NCBI GenBank assembly: GCA_002796995.1
Contig: PEKW01000003.1
Location: forward strand, 62,001-126,000
Direction of reading: 5' to 3'
DNA length: 64,000 bases
From: Rhizobium sp.
GTDB taxonomy: Bacteria > Pseudomonadota > Alphaproteobacteria > Rhizobiales > Rhizobiaceae
In this document: positions 35,033 to 43,868 of the stretch, one piece after another
Layout of the letters: each line of letters starts with the position of its first letter
Numbering within the stretch: the first letter of the stretch is position 1
Program-made: the position numbers and the translations under genes
The notes under the pieces: model-generated
Database searches by the model: none
What the model saw: only the letters and a program-made list of their open reading frames with translations
What the model was told of the DNA's origin: nothing

Positions 35033-36250
35033 ATGGAAGAATTTCATAAGGTCCGGCGTCTGCCGCCATACGTTTTCGAACAGGTCAATCGTTTGAAGGC
35101 GAGCGCGCGAGCCGCGGGCGCCGACATCATCGACCTGGGCATGGGCAATCCCGACCTGCCGACGCCGCAGGCGATCGTCGATAAGCTCTGCGAAGTGGTC
35201 CAGGACCCGCGCACCCATCGTTATTCCTCGTCGCGCGGCATTCCCGGCCTGCGCCGCGCCCAGGCCGCCTATTACGCCCGCCGCTTCAACGTCAAGCTCA
35301 ACCCCGACACCCAGGTCGTGGCGACGCTCGGCTCGAAGGAAGGCTTTGCCAACATGGCCCAGGCGATCACCGCGCCGGGCGACGTGGTGCTCTGCCCGAA
35401 CCCGACCTATCCGATCCATGCCTTCGGCTTCCTGATGACCGGCGGCGTCATCCGCTCGATCCCGGTCGAGCCGGACGAGACCTTCTTCCCGCCGCTCGAA
35501 CGCGCCGTGCGCCATTCGATCCCCAAGCCGATCGCGCTGATCATCAACTACCCGTCCAACCCGACGGCCCGCGTCGCCAGCCTCGATTTCTACAAGGACG
35601 TCATCGCCTTCGCCAAGAAGCATGACCTCATCGTGCTGTCCGACCTGGCCTATTCGGAAATCTACTTCGACGACAACCCGCCGCCGTCCGTGCTCGAAGT
35701 GCCTGGCGCCATGGATGTCGCGGTCGAGTTCACCTCGATGTCCAAGACCTTCTCCATGCCCGGCTGGCGCATGGGCTTTGCCGTCGGCAACGAGCGGCTG
35801 ATCGCGGCGCTGGCCCGCGTGAAGTCCTATCTCGACTATGGCGCCTTCACGCCGATCCAGGTGGCCGCGACCCACGCGCTGAATGGCGACGGCACCGACA
35901 TCGCCGAGGTCCGCTCCATCTACAAGCGCCGCCGCGACGTGATGGTCGAGAGCTTCGGAAAGGCCGGCTTCGAAGTGCCGCCGCCGGCCGCCACCATGTT
36001 CGCCTGGGCGAAGATCCCGGAGAAGTTCCGCTCGCTCGGCAGCCTGGAATTCTCCAAGCTTCTGGTCGAGAAGGCCGACGTGGCGGTTGCGCCGGGCATC
36101 GGCTTTGGCGAGATGGGCGACGAATATGTCCGCCTCGCTCTCGTCGAGAACGAGCACCGCATCCGCCAGGCGGCGCGCAGCATCAAGAAGTTCCTGTCGA
36201 CCGCCGACGAGACGATGCACAACGTCATCCCGCTCAACGCCCATCGCTGA
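35033..36250 (+). CDS. Class I/II aminotransferase, AlaC/DapL-like (405 aa)
   Basis: This is a PLP-dependent fold-type I aminotransferase. The N-terminus (FHKVRRLPPYVFEQVNRLKA), the DLGMGNPDLPTP motif, INYPSNPTARVAS near 175 and the PLP-lysine segment SMSKTFSMPGWRMGFAVGNE near 235 are present. Rhizobial orthologues sit before hom and have been annotated as LL-diaminopimelate or alanine aminotransferases; the exact amino donor is uncertain. hom follows 62 bases downstream, suggesting a role in aspartate-family or alanine metabolism. Confidence 0.88.
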   Translation: MEEFHKVRRLPPYVFEQVNRLKASARAAGADIIDLGMGNPDLPTPQAIVDKLCEVVQDPRTHRYSSSRGIPGLRRAQAAYYARRFNVKLNPDTQVVATLGSKEGFANMAQAITAPGDVVLCPNPTYPIHAFGFLMTGGVIRSIPVEPDETFFPPLERAVRHSIPKPIALIINYPSNPTARVASLDFYKDVIAFAKKHDLIVLSDLAYSEIYFDDNPPPSVLEVPGAMDVAVEFTSMSKTFSMPGWRMGFAVGNERLIAALARVKSYLDYGAFTPIQVAATHALNGDGTDIAEVRSIYKRRRDVMVESFGKAGFEVPPPAATMFAWAKIPEKFRSLGSLEFSKLLVEKADVAVAPGIGFGEMGDEYVRLALVENEHRIRQAARSIKKFLSTADETMHNVIPLNAHR

Positions 36251-36312
36251 ATTCCCGGCGGCCCGTTCCGCGGCCGCCATTCCCCACGTTTTTGAATTGT
36301 CAGGATTTATTT

Positions 36313-37632
36313 ATGGCTGATGCCCTTAAAATTGGCATTGCGGGTCTCGGCACCGTTGGTGCCTCGCTGGTCCGCATCCTTCAACAGCGCAGCAACGAAC
36401 TGGCCGTCTCCTGCGGCCGCGCGATCCAGATCACTGCCGTATCGGCGCGCGACCGCACCAAGGATCGCGGCGTTGACTTGAGCGGCGTCACCTGGTTCGA
36501 CGACCCGGTCGAGATGGCCGAAAAGGGCGACATCGACGTGCTGGTCGAGCTGGTCGGCGGCGCCGAGGGCACGGCCGACCAGTCGGTGCGCGCAGCGCTC
36601 GCCCGTGGTCTGCATGTGGTGACCGCGAACAAGGCGCTGCTCGCCCGCCACGGCGTCGAACTGGCGATCATGGCGGAAGAAAAGGGCCTGCTGCTCAACT
36701 ACGAAGCGGCTGTGGCCGGCGGCATCCCCGTCATCAAGGCGATGCGCGAGAGCCTGACCGGCAACCATTTCTCCCGCGTCTACGGCATCATGAACGGCAC
36801 CTGCAACTACATCCTGACCCGGATGGAGAAGGAAGGCCTGTCCTTCGAAGCCTGCCTCAAGGAAGCACAGCGTCTCGGTTATGCCGAGGCCGATCCGACC
36901 TTCGACATCGAGGGCAATGATACCGCGCACAAGCTGTCGATCCTGACGACGCTCGCCTTCGGCAGCCAGATCTCGGCGGACGACATCTATCTCGAGGGCA
37001 TCAGCAATATCTCGATCGAGGATATTCATGCCGCCCGCGACCTCGGCTTCCGCATCAAGCTGCTCGGCGTCGCCCAGCGCACCGAAACCGGCATCGAGCA
37101 GCGTGTCCATCCGACGATGGTGCCGCTCGATTCGGTGATTGCCCAGGTCGACGGCGTGACCAATGCGGTGGCGCTCGAATCCGACATTCTCGGCGAACTG
37201 CTGATGGTCGGCCCCGGCGCCGGCGGCAATGCCACGGCATCCGCCGTGCTCGGCGACATCACCGACATCGCCAAGAGCCGCCCCGGCACCCAGCAGGTTC
37301 CGGTGCTCGGCCGTCCCGCCCATCTGCTCGAGCCCTATCGCCAGGCGCAGATGCGCAGCCACGAGGGCGGCTACTTCATCCGCCTGACGGTGGTCGACCG
37401 CACCGGCGTCTTCGCCAGCATCGCCACCAAGATGGCGCTGAACAACATCTCGCTGGAATCGATCGTGCAGCGGTCGGAGCATTCCGCTGCCGACGCGCCG
37501 GTGACCATCATTCTCGTTACCCATGCGACGATGGAAGACGCGGTGCGCAAGGCCGTCGCCGCCATCAAGAGCGAAGGTTATCTCGTCGGCGAACCGCAGG
37601 TGATTCGCATCGAGCGCCCGAAGACCGCCTAA
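36313..37632 (+). CDS. hom: Homoserine dehydrogenase with ACT domain (439 aa)
   Basis: Hom reduces aspartate semialdehyde to homoserine for threonine and methionine synthesis. The NAD(P)-binding motif IGIAGLGTVGASLVRIL is at residues 6-22. The catalytic region GIMNGTCNYILTRME lies near 165, with EADPTFDIEGNDTAHKLSI near 200. A C-terminal ACT domain (LTVVDRTGVFASIATKMALN, about 360) predicts feedback control by threonine. ATG 36313 follows AGGA. A GC-rich hairpin follows the stop. Confidence 0.95.
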   Translation: MADALKIGIAGLGTVGASLVRILQQRSNELAVSCGRAIQITAVSARDRTKDRGVDLSGVTWFDDPVEMAEKGDIDVLVELVGGAEGTADQSVRAALARGLHVVTANKALLARHGVELAIMAEEKGLLLNYEAAVAGGIPVIKAMRESLTGNHFSRVYGIMNGTCNYILTRMEKEGLSFEACLKEAQRLGYAEADPTFDIEGNDTAHKLSILTTLAFGSQISADDIYLEGISNISIEDIHAARDLGFRIKLLGVAQRTETGIEQRVHPTMVPLDSVIAQVDGVTNAVALESDILGELLMVGPGAGGNATASAVLGDITDIAKSRPGTQQVPVLGRPAHLLEPYRQAQMRSHEGGYFIRLTVVDRTGVFASIATKMALNNISLESIVQRSEHSAADAPVTIILVTHATMEDAVRKAVAAIKSEGYLVGEPQVIRIERPKTA

Positions 37633-37646
37633 CCAGAGATGCAAGG

Positions 37647-37670
37647 GGTGCCGGTTCTATAGCCGGCACC
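37647..37670 (+). terminator. Hairpin behind hom
   Basis: GGTGCCGG and CCGGCACC pair over 8 bp around an 8-base loop, 14 bases after the stop. No T tract; possibly a weak or Rho-assisted terminator. Confidence 0.45.
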
Positions 37671-37797
37671 GCCCGATCCGCCCCGAGCGGCCCTGTTTTT
37701 TCCCACTCTCCGATCTTTTTGGAACAATCCCCTCGCATCTTTTGCGCGAGCCGGTTACTCTGTGCCTTCTGTGAAATCGAGTTCGGGGAGGGGCTTG

Positions 37798-37968
37798 ATG
37801 ATCTCAATCGACAAACGTGAGTTCGCCGGGAGGCGAGGCCGTTCGCGGCAGGAACGTTGGCGGCTCGAGGATGACGATTTCGAAGGCGCACGCAACTGGG
37901 CGGTGATTCTGCTCTACGTGTCGCTGATGACGGTTCCTTTCATGGTCGTTGCCTGGCTCCTGTCTTGA
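37798..37968 (+). CDS. Small single-helix membrane protein (56 aa)
   Basis: The basic N-terminus (MISIDKREFAGRRGRSRQER) is followed by one membrane helix (NWAVILLYVSLMTVPFMVVA) ending near the C-terminus. GGGGAGGGG stands at good spacing before ATG 37798. No family is recognised. It lies between hom and recJ, where other rhizobia often carry glpX; no glpX is seen here. Confidence 0.6.
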   Translation: MISIDKREFAGRRGRSRQERWRLEDDDFEGARNWAVILLYVSLMTVPFMVVAWLLS

Positions 37969-38119
37969 GGACGCGTTTCCGGCCCTGCCGGAACGCTTGA
38001 GCCGCGAGCCCGCCATCCGGAAACATGCTGCGGTCGGTTCGATGCCCGCCTCGGGCAGGGCTGGTCATTTGCTGCCGGACCTGTAGAAAGGGCGCAGGCT
38101 CAAAGGACAGCAATCAGGC

Positions 38120-39922
38120 ATGGAAGAACCCGTCGATCCCGTTCCGCGTGCATTTCTCGGCGTAGACCGCTCGGTCTCGGGGCAGCGTTGGGTCTCGCGC
38201 CTCGATCAGGCCGGCCAGAACCGCGCGCTGGCGATGAGCCAGCTGCACGGCATGCCCGAGCTTGTGGCGCGCGTGCTGGCCGGACGCGGCGTGGCCGTCG
38301 ACGAGGCACCGGGCTTCCTCGAGCCGAGCATCCGCAACCTGATGCCGGATCCCTATCGCCTCACCGATTGCGAAGCGGCGGCCGAACGGCTGGTCCAGGC
38401 GATCGGCCGCGGCGAACGCGTGGCGATCTTCGGCGACTATGACGTCGACGGCGCGGCCTCCTCGGCCCTTCTCTCCCGCTTCCTGCACCATTTCGGCATC
38501 GAAGCGGAAATCTACATTCCCGACCGCATTTTCGAGGGCTATGGACCGAACCCGGCTGCGATCGGCCAGCTGATCGATCGCGGCGCGCGGCTGATCGTCA
38601 CCGTCGACTGCGGCTCGACCAGCCTCGAAGCGCTGGCGGTGGCGAAAGAGCGCGGCATCGACGTGGTGGTGATCGACCACCACCAGATGGGCCACGAGAT
38701 GCCGCCCTGTCTCGCCCTGGTCAATCCGAACCGCGAGGACGATCTGTCGGGGCAGGGGCATCTCTGCGCCGCCGGCGTCGTCTTCCTCGTCCTGGTCGCC
38801 ACCCTGCGCGTTCTGCGCCAGAACGGACATCCGCAGGCCCGCTCGCTCGATCTGCTGGCCTGGCTCGACCTCGTGGCCCTGGCGACGGTGTGCGACGTCG
38901 TGCCGTTGAAGGGCTTGAACCGTGCCTATGTCACCAAGGGGCTGATCGCGGCGCGCCACCAGAACAATGCCGGGCTTGCCGCGCTGCTGCGTGTCGCCGG
39001 CATCGGAGGGCCGGTCACGCCCTATCATTTCGGTTTTCTCGTTGGCCCGCGCATCAATGCCGGCGGTCGCATCGGCGATGCGGCGCTGGGCAGCCGCCTG
39101 CTGACGCTCGACGATGCCGGCGAAGCCGATCAGATCGCCGTGAAGCTCGACGAACTGAACCGCGAGCGCCAGGCCATGGAACAGGTCATGCTGGCCGAAG
39201 CGGAAGCCGAGGCGCTGGCGGAATACGGCGACGGGCAGGCGGCCTCTGTCATCGTCACGGCGCGCGACAACTGGCATCCGGGCATCGTCGGCCTGCTCGC
39301 CGCCCGGCTCAAGGAAAAGTTCAAGCGTCCGGCCTTCGCCATCGCCTTTGACCTGAACGGCAAGGGCACGGGCTCCGGCCGCTCGATCAACGGCTTCGAC
39401 ATCGGCCGCATGGTGCGTGCCGCCGTCGATTCGGGTCTGCTGGTGAAGGGGGGGGGGCACGCCATGGCGGCGGGCCTGACGGTCGAGCGGGCCAATCTCG
39501 GCCGCCTGCGCAGCTTCTTCGACGAGGCCTCCGCCGAACAGGTGGGAGCGCTTGCCGCCAACCAGACGCTGAAGATCGACGGCGCGCTCGGCGCATCGGG
39601 TGCCACCATCGCGCTGATCGACCAGCTGGAGACCGCGGGGCCCTTCGGCTCCGGCCATCCGCAGCCGATCTTCGCCGTGCCCGCGCATCGCCTGCGCGAT
39701 GCCCGGCCGGTCGGCACCACCCATGTGAAGATCACGCTCGAGGCGGCCGACGGCACGCGGCTGGAGGGCATCGCCTTTCGCGCAGCCGAAACGGCGCTCG
39801 GCGACTTCCTGCTCAACGGGCGGGGCACGCAGGTCCATGTGGCAGGCACGCTCAGCGCCGACCACTGGCAGGGAACGCGCCGCGTGCAGATGCGCGTGCT
39901 GGATGCCGCCAAGGCATTCTGA
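38120..39922 (+). CDS. recJ: Single-stranded-DNA exonuclease RecJ (600 aa)
   Basis: RecJ degrades single-stranded DNA 5' to 3' in recombination and mismatch repair. DHH motifs are intact: IFGDYDVDGAASSALLSRFL near residue 110, DCGSTSLEAL near 160 and VVIDHHQMGHE near 185. The DHHA1 motif KGGGHAMAAGLTV lies near 443 and is encoded across a run of ten G (39448-39457). The C-terminal OB-like domain is present (KITLEAADGTRLEGIAFRAA). The length is typical. Confidence 0.95.
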   Translation: MEEPVDPVPRAFLGVDRSVSGQRWVSRLDQAGQNRALAMSQLHGMPELVARVLAGRGVAVDEAPGFLEPSIRNLMPDPYRLTDCEAAAERLVQAIGRGERVAIFGDYDVDGAASSALLSRFLHHFGIEAEIYIPDRIFEGYGPNPAAIGQLIDRGARLIVTVDCGSTSLEALAVAKERGIDVVVIDHHQMGHEMPPCLALVNPNREDDLSGQGHLCAAGVVFLVLVATLRVLRQNGHPQARSLDLLAWLDLVALATVCDVVPLKGLNRAYVTKGLIAARHQNNAGLAALLRVAGIGGPVTPYHFGFLVGPRINAGGRIGDAALGSRLLTLDDAGEADQIAVKLDELNRERQAMEQVMLAEAEAEALAEYGDGQAASVIVTARDNWHPGIVGLLAARLKEKFKRPAFAIAFDLNGKGTGSGRSINGFDIGRMVRAAVDSGLLVKGGGHAMAAGLTVERANLGRLRSFFDEASAEQVGALAANQTLKIDGALGASGATIALIDQLETAGPFGSGHPQPIFAVPAHRLRDARPVGTTHVKITLEAADGTRLEGIAFRAAETALGDFLLNGRGTQVHVAGTLSADHWQGTRRVQMRVLDAAKAF

Positions 39923-39961
39923 TGTCGTGCGGATGGTAGGGGAGGGTAACGTAAGGTGAAG

Positions 39962-40036
39962 TGGCACGCCCTAGGGGAGTCGAACCCCTCTTCCCAGAAT
40001 GAAAATCTGGTGTCCTAACCGATAGACGAAGGGCGC
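39962..40036 (-). tRNA. tRNA-Glu (anticodon TTC), copy 1
   Basis: A 75-base tRNA with encoded CCA. The anticodon stem CCAGA/TCTGG encloses TTTTCAT with anticodon TTC. A G-U pair closes the acceptor stem. The mature sequence appears identical to the copy at 40230-40304. Confidence 0.94.
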
Positions 40037-40056
40037 CTGCGCTTCGTGGTGGCGCC

Positions 40057-40085
40057 CTTATAGTCAGGGCTCGGGCAAGCCGCAA
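40057..40085 (-). promoter_or_regulatory. Promoter of tRNA-Glu copy 1
   Basis: On the minus strand TTGCGG and TATAAG are separated by 17 bases, ending 20 bases before the mature tRNA. Confidence 0.65.
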
Positions 40086-40229
40086 GCGGAATCTTGCTGT
40101 TTTTCCATTCCAATTTTGAAAAAGATCAGCCTGTGGAAAACCGCAGCCGGACGCGGCAATCGCGCGTCGCAGAGCACGCGCCTGCGTTCAGATTCGAGCA
40201 TTTTTGGGGAAGAGAAACAGAAGCAGGAG

Positions 40230-40304
40230 TGGCACGCCCTAGGGGAGTCGAACCCCTCTTCCCAGAATGAAAATCTGGTGTCCTAACCGATAGACGAAGG
40301 GCGC
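40230..40304 (-). tRNA. tRNA-Glu (anticodon TTC), copy 2
   Basis: Same tRNA sequence as copy 1, 193 bases away, with CCA encoded and anticodon TTC. The duplicated unit includes the leader (GCGCCCTTATAGTCAGG on the plus strand) and promoter, so each copy is separately transcribed. The gap 40305-40557 holds this promoter and nothing else clear. Confidence 0.94.
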
Positions 40305-40321
40305 GTGCGCTCCGTGGCGCC

Positions 40322-40350
40322 CTTATAGTCAGGTGATTTTATTCCCGCAA
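40322..40350 (-). promoter_or_regulatory. Promoter of tRNA-Glu copy 2
   Basis: Minus-strand TTGCGG and TATAAG with a 17-base spacer, the same layout as copy 1. Confidence 0.65.
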
Positions 40351-40557
40351 GCGGCAAATTTCGTTTTTTGCAAAAAATATGACAGCGCCCGTCCGGGCAG
40401 CGGCAAAGACACGATTGGGCAACAAATCCAGCAGCTTGCAACGAAGTGCAAAAGGGCTTCCGTCGCCTTCTTCCCGGTGAGTCAGGGGGAACGGCGCTCG
40501 ATGGCCGGTCGCCGGACGTCTTGGCGTCGGCAGGGCGTCAGACGGCGTGGAGGACCA

Positions 40558-41358
40558 TTAGTTCTTCTTCTTGCCGAAGACCGCCTTGAGGGACTCCAGC
40601 CATTTGCGCTTCTTCGGCTGCTCGGGCTCTGCGGGATCCGCAGCGTCCGCCGGCCCTGCTAGGGCAACCTGCTGTTCGGCCTTGGCCGCGGGCTGGGACG
40701 CTGCCGCTGCATCCTCATAGATCGGGGTTTCGTCGGCCGAATAGACCGGCGTTTCGCCCGCCGTCTCCGGCGGAAGATAGGCCTGCTCGACGACGGGTGG
40801 CTGGGGCTGGCGCAATTCGGCGCTGAACAGGCTCTTGCGCATCGGATTGACCTCGCGCGTCGGAAGCTCGGACGGCACGACGATGCTGGTCGAGCTGTCG
40901 CTGTCGGCCAGGGCCTGCGGCTCGGCGGGCGCATTGGTCTCCGCTGCGACCGGTGCCGGCGATTCGCTTACCGCGGCGGGCGCCTGCGAAAACAGGCTGT
41001 TGCGGCTCGCATTGACGGCGGTCGGCTGCAGGGTCAGGTCGCCGAGGTCGGCAGGGGCGGGCGCCGGGGCATAGGCGGCGATGGCGCCGTCACCGGCGGG
41101 AGCCGCCGAGGGGCTGGACGTCGGATCGGTCGCAGGGGCTGCGGCGCTCACCAGCGGATCGGTGTAACCATTGGCGGTCTTCTTAGGCGATGCCGGTTTC
41201 GCCGCTGCGGCGCTTGCCGTCTCCATCGGCACTGCGTCGCCCTGGGCGGCGCTGTCCTGCGCCGTGGTCTGGCACGAGGCCAGCATGAGGGCTGCAGCCG
41301 CCGGGGCGGCGATGCGGCCGAAAAGACCGCCGGCGATGGATGGGATGTTGCGCGACAC
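40558..41358 (-). CDS. Pro/Ala-rich lipoprotein of unknown function (266 aa)
   Basis: The signal segment ends in a lipobox (AAAALMLASC near residue 24). The rest is low-complexity, rich in Ala, Pro, Ser and Glu, with recurring short motifs such as VNASRNSLFSQ and VNPMRKSLFSAEL. The last residues are basic (KKRKWLESLKAVFGKKKN). GTG 41358 is chosen because AGAGG lies seven bases before it; ATG 41391 is in frame upstream. No family is recognised; a periplasmic, envelope-associated location is inferred. Confidence 0.6.
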   Translation of the reverse strand: MSRNIPSIAGGLFGRIAAPAAAALMLASCQTTAQDSAAQGDAVPMETASAAAAKPASPKKTANGYTDPLVSAAAPATDPTSSPSAAPAGDGAIAAYAPAPAPADLGDLTLQPTAVNASRNSLFSQAPAAVSESPAPVAAETNAPAEPQALADSDSSTSIVVPSELPTREVNPMRKSLFSAELRQPQPPVVEQAYLPPETAGETPVYSADETPIYEDAAAASQPAAKAEQQVALAGPADAADPAEPEQPKKRKWLESLKAVFGKKKN

Positions 41359-41425
41359 TGGCTGACCTCTGCACACGATGGAGTAACGCACGCGGTGCCG
41401 GCCTGCTTGCCGGCTCGCATGTGTC

Positions 41426-41446
41426 GTCCGCCGGATGCCGGCGGAC
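41426..41446. other. Hairpin between the gloA stop and the lipoprotein start
   Basis: GTCCGCCGG and CCGGCGGAC pair perfectly around ATG. It may end gloA transcription on the minus strand, although no T tract follows. Confidence 0.35.
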
Positions 41447-41500
41447 TCTCGATGCTTTGAGGTCTAGCGCTTCAATCTTGCGCGAAGCGGGAAGCGAGGC

Positions 41501-41941
41501 TTACCAGGCGCCGGTGTTCGGCATGGAAAGCCAGGGCTCGGCCGGGGCGAGGCTTTCGCCCTTCTGCAGGACCTCGATCGAAATGCCGTCCGGCGAGCGC
41601 ACGAAGGCCATGTGGCCGTCGCGCGGCGGGCGGTTGATGGTGACGCCATGGTCCATCAGCCGCTGGCAGATCGCATAGATGTCGTCGACCTCGTAGGCGA
41701 GGTGGCCGAAGTTGCGCCCGCCCGCATAGTCTTCCGTATCCCAGTTGTAGGTGAGTTCCAGGCAGGGCGCCTTTTCCGTGCGCGCCCGGTCGAGGTCGTC
41801 GGCGGCGGCGAGAAAGACCAGCGTGAAGCGGCCCTTTTCGTTCTCGATCCGGCGGATCTCGGACAGTCCGAAAATTGTGCAGTAGAAAGCGAGCGACGCG
41901 TCGAGATCTTTGACGCGAACCATGGTGTGAAGATAGCGCAT
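41501..41941 (-). CDS. gloA: Lactoylglutathione lyase (glyoxalase I), 146 aa
   Basis: Glyoxalase I converts the methylglyoxal-glutathione adduct to lactoylglutathione. The VOC fold is evident from MRYLHTMVRVKDLDASLAFY at the start, LELTYNWDTEDYAGGRNFGH with metal and substrate residues near 75, and SPDGISIEVLQKGE with the metal-binding Glu near 125. ATG 41941 follows a strong GGAGG. The gene is monocistronic. Confidence 0.93.
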   Translation of the reverse strand: MRYLHTMVRVKDLDASLAFYCTIFGLSEIRRIENEKGRFTLVFLAAADDLDRARTEKAPCLELTYNWDTEDYAGGRNFGHLAYEVDDIYAICQRLMDHGVTINRPPRDGHMAFVRSPDGISIEVLQKGESLAPAEPWLSMPNTGAW

Positions 41942-42126
41942 GAAGGTCCTCCAGAGATTTGCAGGGGATATGGGGCAGACGACAGTTTCGAGCAAGGCTG
42001 CACGGGCAAAAAGCATTTGGGTATATGTGAAACTAGGACTTGCGTAGATCCGTTGCTCGAATGTTAATCTTAAGTGCAAGAATCAATTAACTCTGCGATG
42101 TGACGCGTTTCGAGGGGCTTTGGGAA

Positions 42127-42705
42127 ATGGCGGACAGGATTTCACCGAATGGGCTCGCTGGGTTCGAAGAACTGTCCAGTGAAGCCGTCGACCTGATCGA
42201 GATCACCGGCGTCGTCAAGTGGTTCGACGTCGCCAAGGGTTTCGGCTTCATCGTTCCGGACAACGGCATGCAGGACGTGCTGCTGCACGTCACCTGTCTT
42301 CGCCGTGACGGCTACCAGACCATCCTCGAAGGCACGCGCATCGTCGCCCTCGTGCAGAAGCGCGACCGCGGCTACCAGACCTTCCGCATTCTCTCGATGG
42401 ACCAGTCGACCGCGGTTCACCCGTCGCTGCTCCCGCCGGTGCGCACCCATGTGCAGGTGACGGCGACCAGCGGCCTGGAGCGGGCGCTGGTGAAATGGTT
42501 CAACCGCACCAAGGGTTTCGGCTTCCTGACGCGCGGCGAGGGCACCGAGGACATCTTCGTGCACATGGAAACGCTGCGCCGCTTCGGCCTGACCGAGCTG
42601 CGTCCCGGCCAGACCGTGCTGGTCCGCTTCGGACCGGGCGACAAGGGCCTGATGGCCGCCGAGATCCATCCCGACAATCCCGGCCCTTCGGTCCGGGCAC
42701 ACTGA
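42127..42705 (+). CDS. Tandem cold-shock-domain protein (192 aa)
   Basis: Two cold-shock domains bind single-stranded nucleic acid. Domain 1 carries [18 protein letters not shown] near residue 28, and domain 2 carries [20 protein letters not shown] near 120, each with the RNP1-type KGFGF core; FVHME marks the second RNP2-like segment. A short linker separates them. Double-domain Csp proteins are common in rhizobia. ATG 42127 is used; GTG 42100 is an alternative. A terminator-like hairpin lies just past the stop, inside the next gene. Confidence 0.9.
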   Translation: MADRISPNGLAGFEELSSEAVDLIEITGVVKWFDVAKGFGFIVPDNGMQDVLLHVTCLRRDGYQTILEGTRIVALVQKRDRGYQTFRILSMDQSTAVHPSLLPPVRTHVQVTATSGLERALVKWFNRTKGFGFLTRGEGTEDIFVHMETLRRFGLTELRPGQTVLVRFGPGDKGLMAAEIHPDNPGPSVRAH

Positions 42706-42714
42706 GGCTCCGCG

Positions 42715-43191
42715 ATGATGGGCAGACTGATGAAAAGCGCTTTCGTGGCGCTTTTTTTATTGGTGATCGCCGGCCCGCTCGCGGCTGAGGCGCCGCATTT
42801 CGACCGCGCACCGCTGTCGATCCGCACGACGGAGGGCAAGGAGATCACTCTCGACGTCGAATGGGCGATCGCACCCGAGGAGCGCGAGCACGGCCTGATG
42901 TTCCGCAAGGAGCTGGGCGACGATCAGGGCATGATCTTCGATTTCGGCACGGTGCGCGACGTGATGATGTGGATGAAGAACACGCCGCTGTCGCTCGACA
43001 TGGTCTTCATCGGCGAGGACGGGCGGGTGAAACGCGTCGCCAGCCGCACCACGCCCTTTTCCGAGGCGATCGTCGGATCGGGCACACCGGTGCGCTACGT
43101 GCTGGAGATCCGCGGCGGGCGCGCCGCAGCCCTCGGCATCGGCGAAGGGGCTGAAGTCACGCTCACCCCGCCGGCCGGCGCCTCCGACTAG
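42715..43191 (+). CDS. DUF192 family secreted protein (158 aa)
   Basis: An N-terminal signal peptide (AFVALFLLVIAGPLAAEA) precedes the DUF192 fold, with EREHGLMFRKELGDDQGMIF, MWMKNTPLSLDMVFI and a C-terminal VRYVLEIRGG. The function is unknown; the protein is probably periplasmic. Three in-frame ATG codons (42715, 42718, 42730) are possible; the first has GAGG at the best distance. Its first codons overlap a terminator-like hairpin, so expression may depend on read-through from the cold-shock gene. Confidence 0.85.
   Translation: MMGRLMKSAFVALFLLVIAGPLAAEAPHFDRAPLSIRTTEGKEITLDVEWAIAPEEREHGLMFRKELGDDQGMIFDFGTVRDVMMWMKNTPLSLDMVFIGEDGRVKRVASRTTPFSEAIVGSGTPVRYVLEIRGGRAAALGIGEGAEVTLTPPAGASD
42733..42758 (+). 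terminator. Terminator-like hairpin inside the DUF192 start
   Basis: AAAAGCGC-TTTCGTG-GCGCTTTT with seven T (42752-42758) is a good Rho-independent terminator for the cold-shock gene, yet it encodes the beginning of the DUF192 signal peptide. Confidence 0.6.
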
Positions 43192-43238
43192 CCGCAGGCC
43201 AAGATTTCCCTGCCCGGAGCGAAAGCGGCTTTTTGCTG

Positions 43239-43267
43239 TTGCGGCTCCCGGGTGAACCGTGTATTCC
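43239..43267 (+). promoter_or_regulatory. Promoter of tRNA-Pro
   Basis: TTGCGG and TATTCC with a 17-base spacer, 16 bases before the mature tRNA. Confidence 0.55.
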
Positions 43268-43283
43268 GCTCCCATTGCTGGAA

Positions 43284-43360
<77 letters not shown>

Positions 43361-43544
43361 TTGCAAGCCGTGCCGATGTCCCAATCCGGCACAGTAAAAA
43401 AACCCGTTTATACTACCGCGATTCAATGGCTCGCCCGCCCGCCCGGGCTTCCTCGCGGCATTGGCGCCCGTCTGTGCGTCCGTTTTCCCGGAACCGATCG
43501 CCGGCCCGTCGCGTTCCCTGTGATCCAACAGGGAGGATAGCATC

Positions 43545-43868
43545 ATGACGAAGCTTACAAACATCATCGCTGCCGTGGGCATGGCGGCTTTCGTATCGGG
43601 CCCGAGCCTTGCGGCCTGTCCCGAGGTGACCGGCTCGGTCGATGGCAAGGCCGCGGCGGGCATTTCCAAGGACGGGACCCATGTTCCGCTCGAAGGCTCG
43701 GCCGATACCCAGGCCAACGCCTCCGGCGGCGTGCAGAAGGACGGCAACACCATGCCGCTCGCTACCGACAAGAATCTCGCGACCTCCGGCCAGGATGTCG
43801 CCGCCCAGCAGCAGGGCGAGGAGACCGCGGCAGCCTCTGCGGCGAACAAGGACAAGTGCACCGACTGA
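43545..43868 (+). CDS. Small secreted protein of unknown function (107 aa)
   Basis: A signal peptide (IIAAVGMAAFVSGPSLAA) is followed by a Gly/Ala/Gln-rich, probably disordered chain with the repeated pattern GISKDGTHVPLEG and GVQKDGNTMPLATD. Two Cys, one after the signal and one near the end, could form a disulfide. The start is preceded by GGGAGGATAG. No family is assigned. The next 339 bases (43869-44207) contain no gene I can support. Confidence 0.65.
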   Translation: MTKLTNIIAAVGMAAFVSGPSLAACPEVTGSVDGKAAAGISKDGTHVPLEGSADTQANASGGVQKDGNTMPLATDKNLATSGQDVAAQQQGEETAAASAANKDKCTD

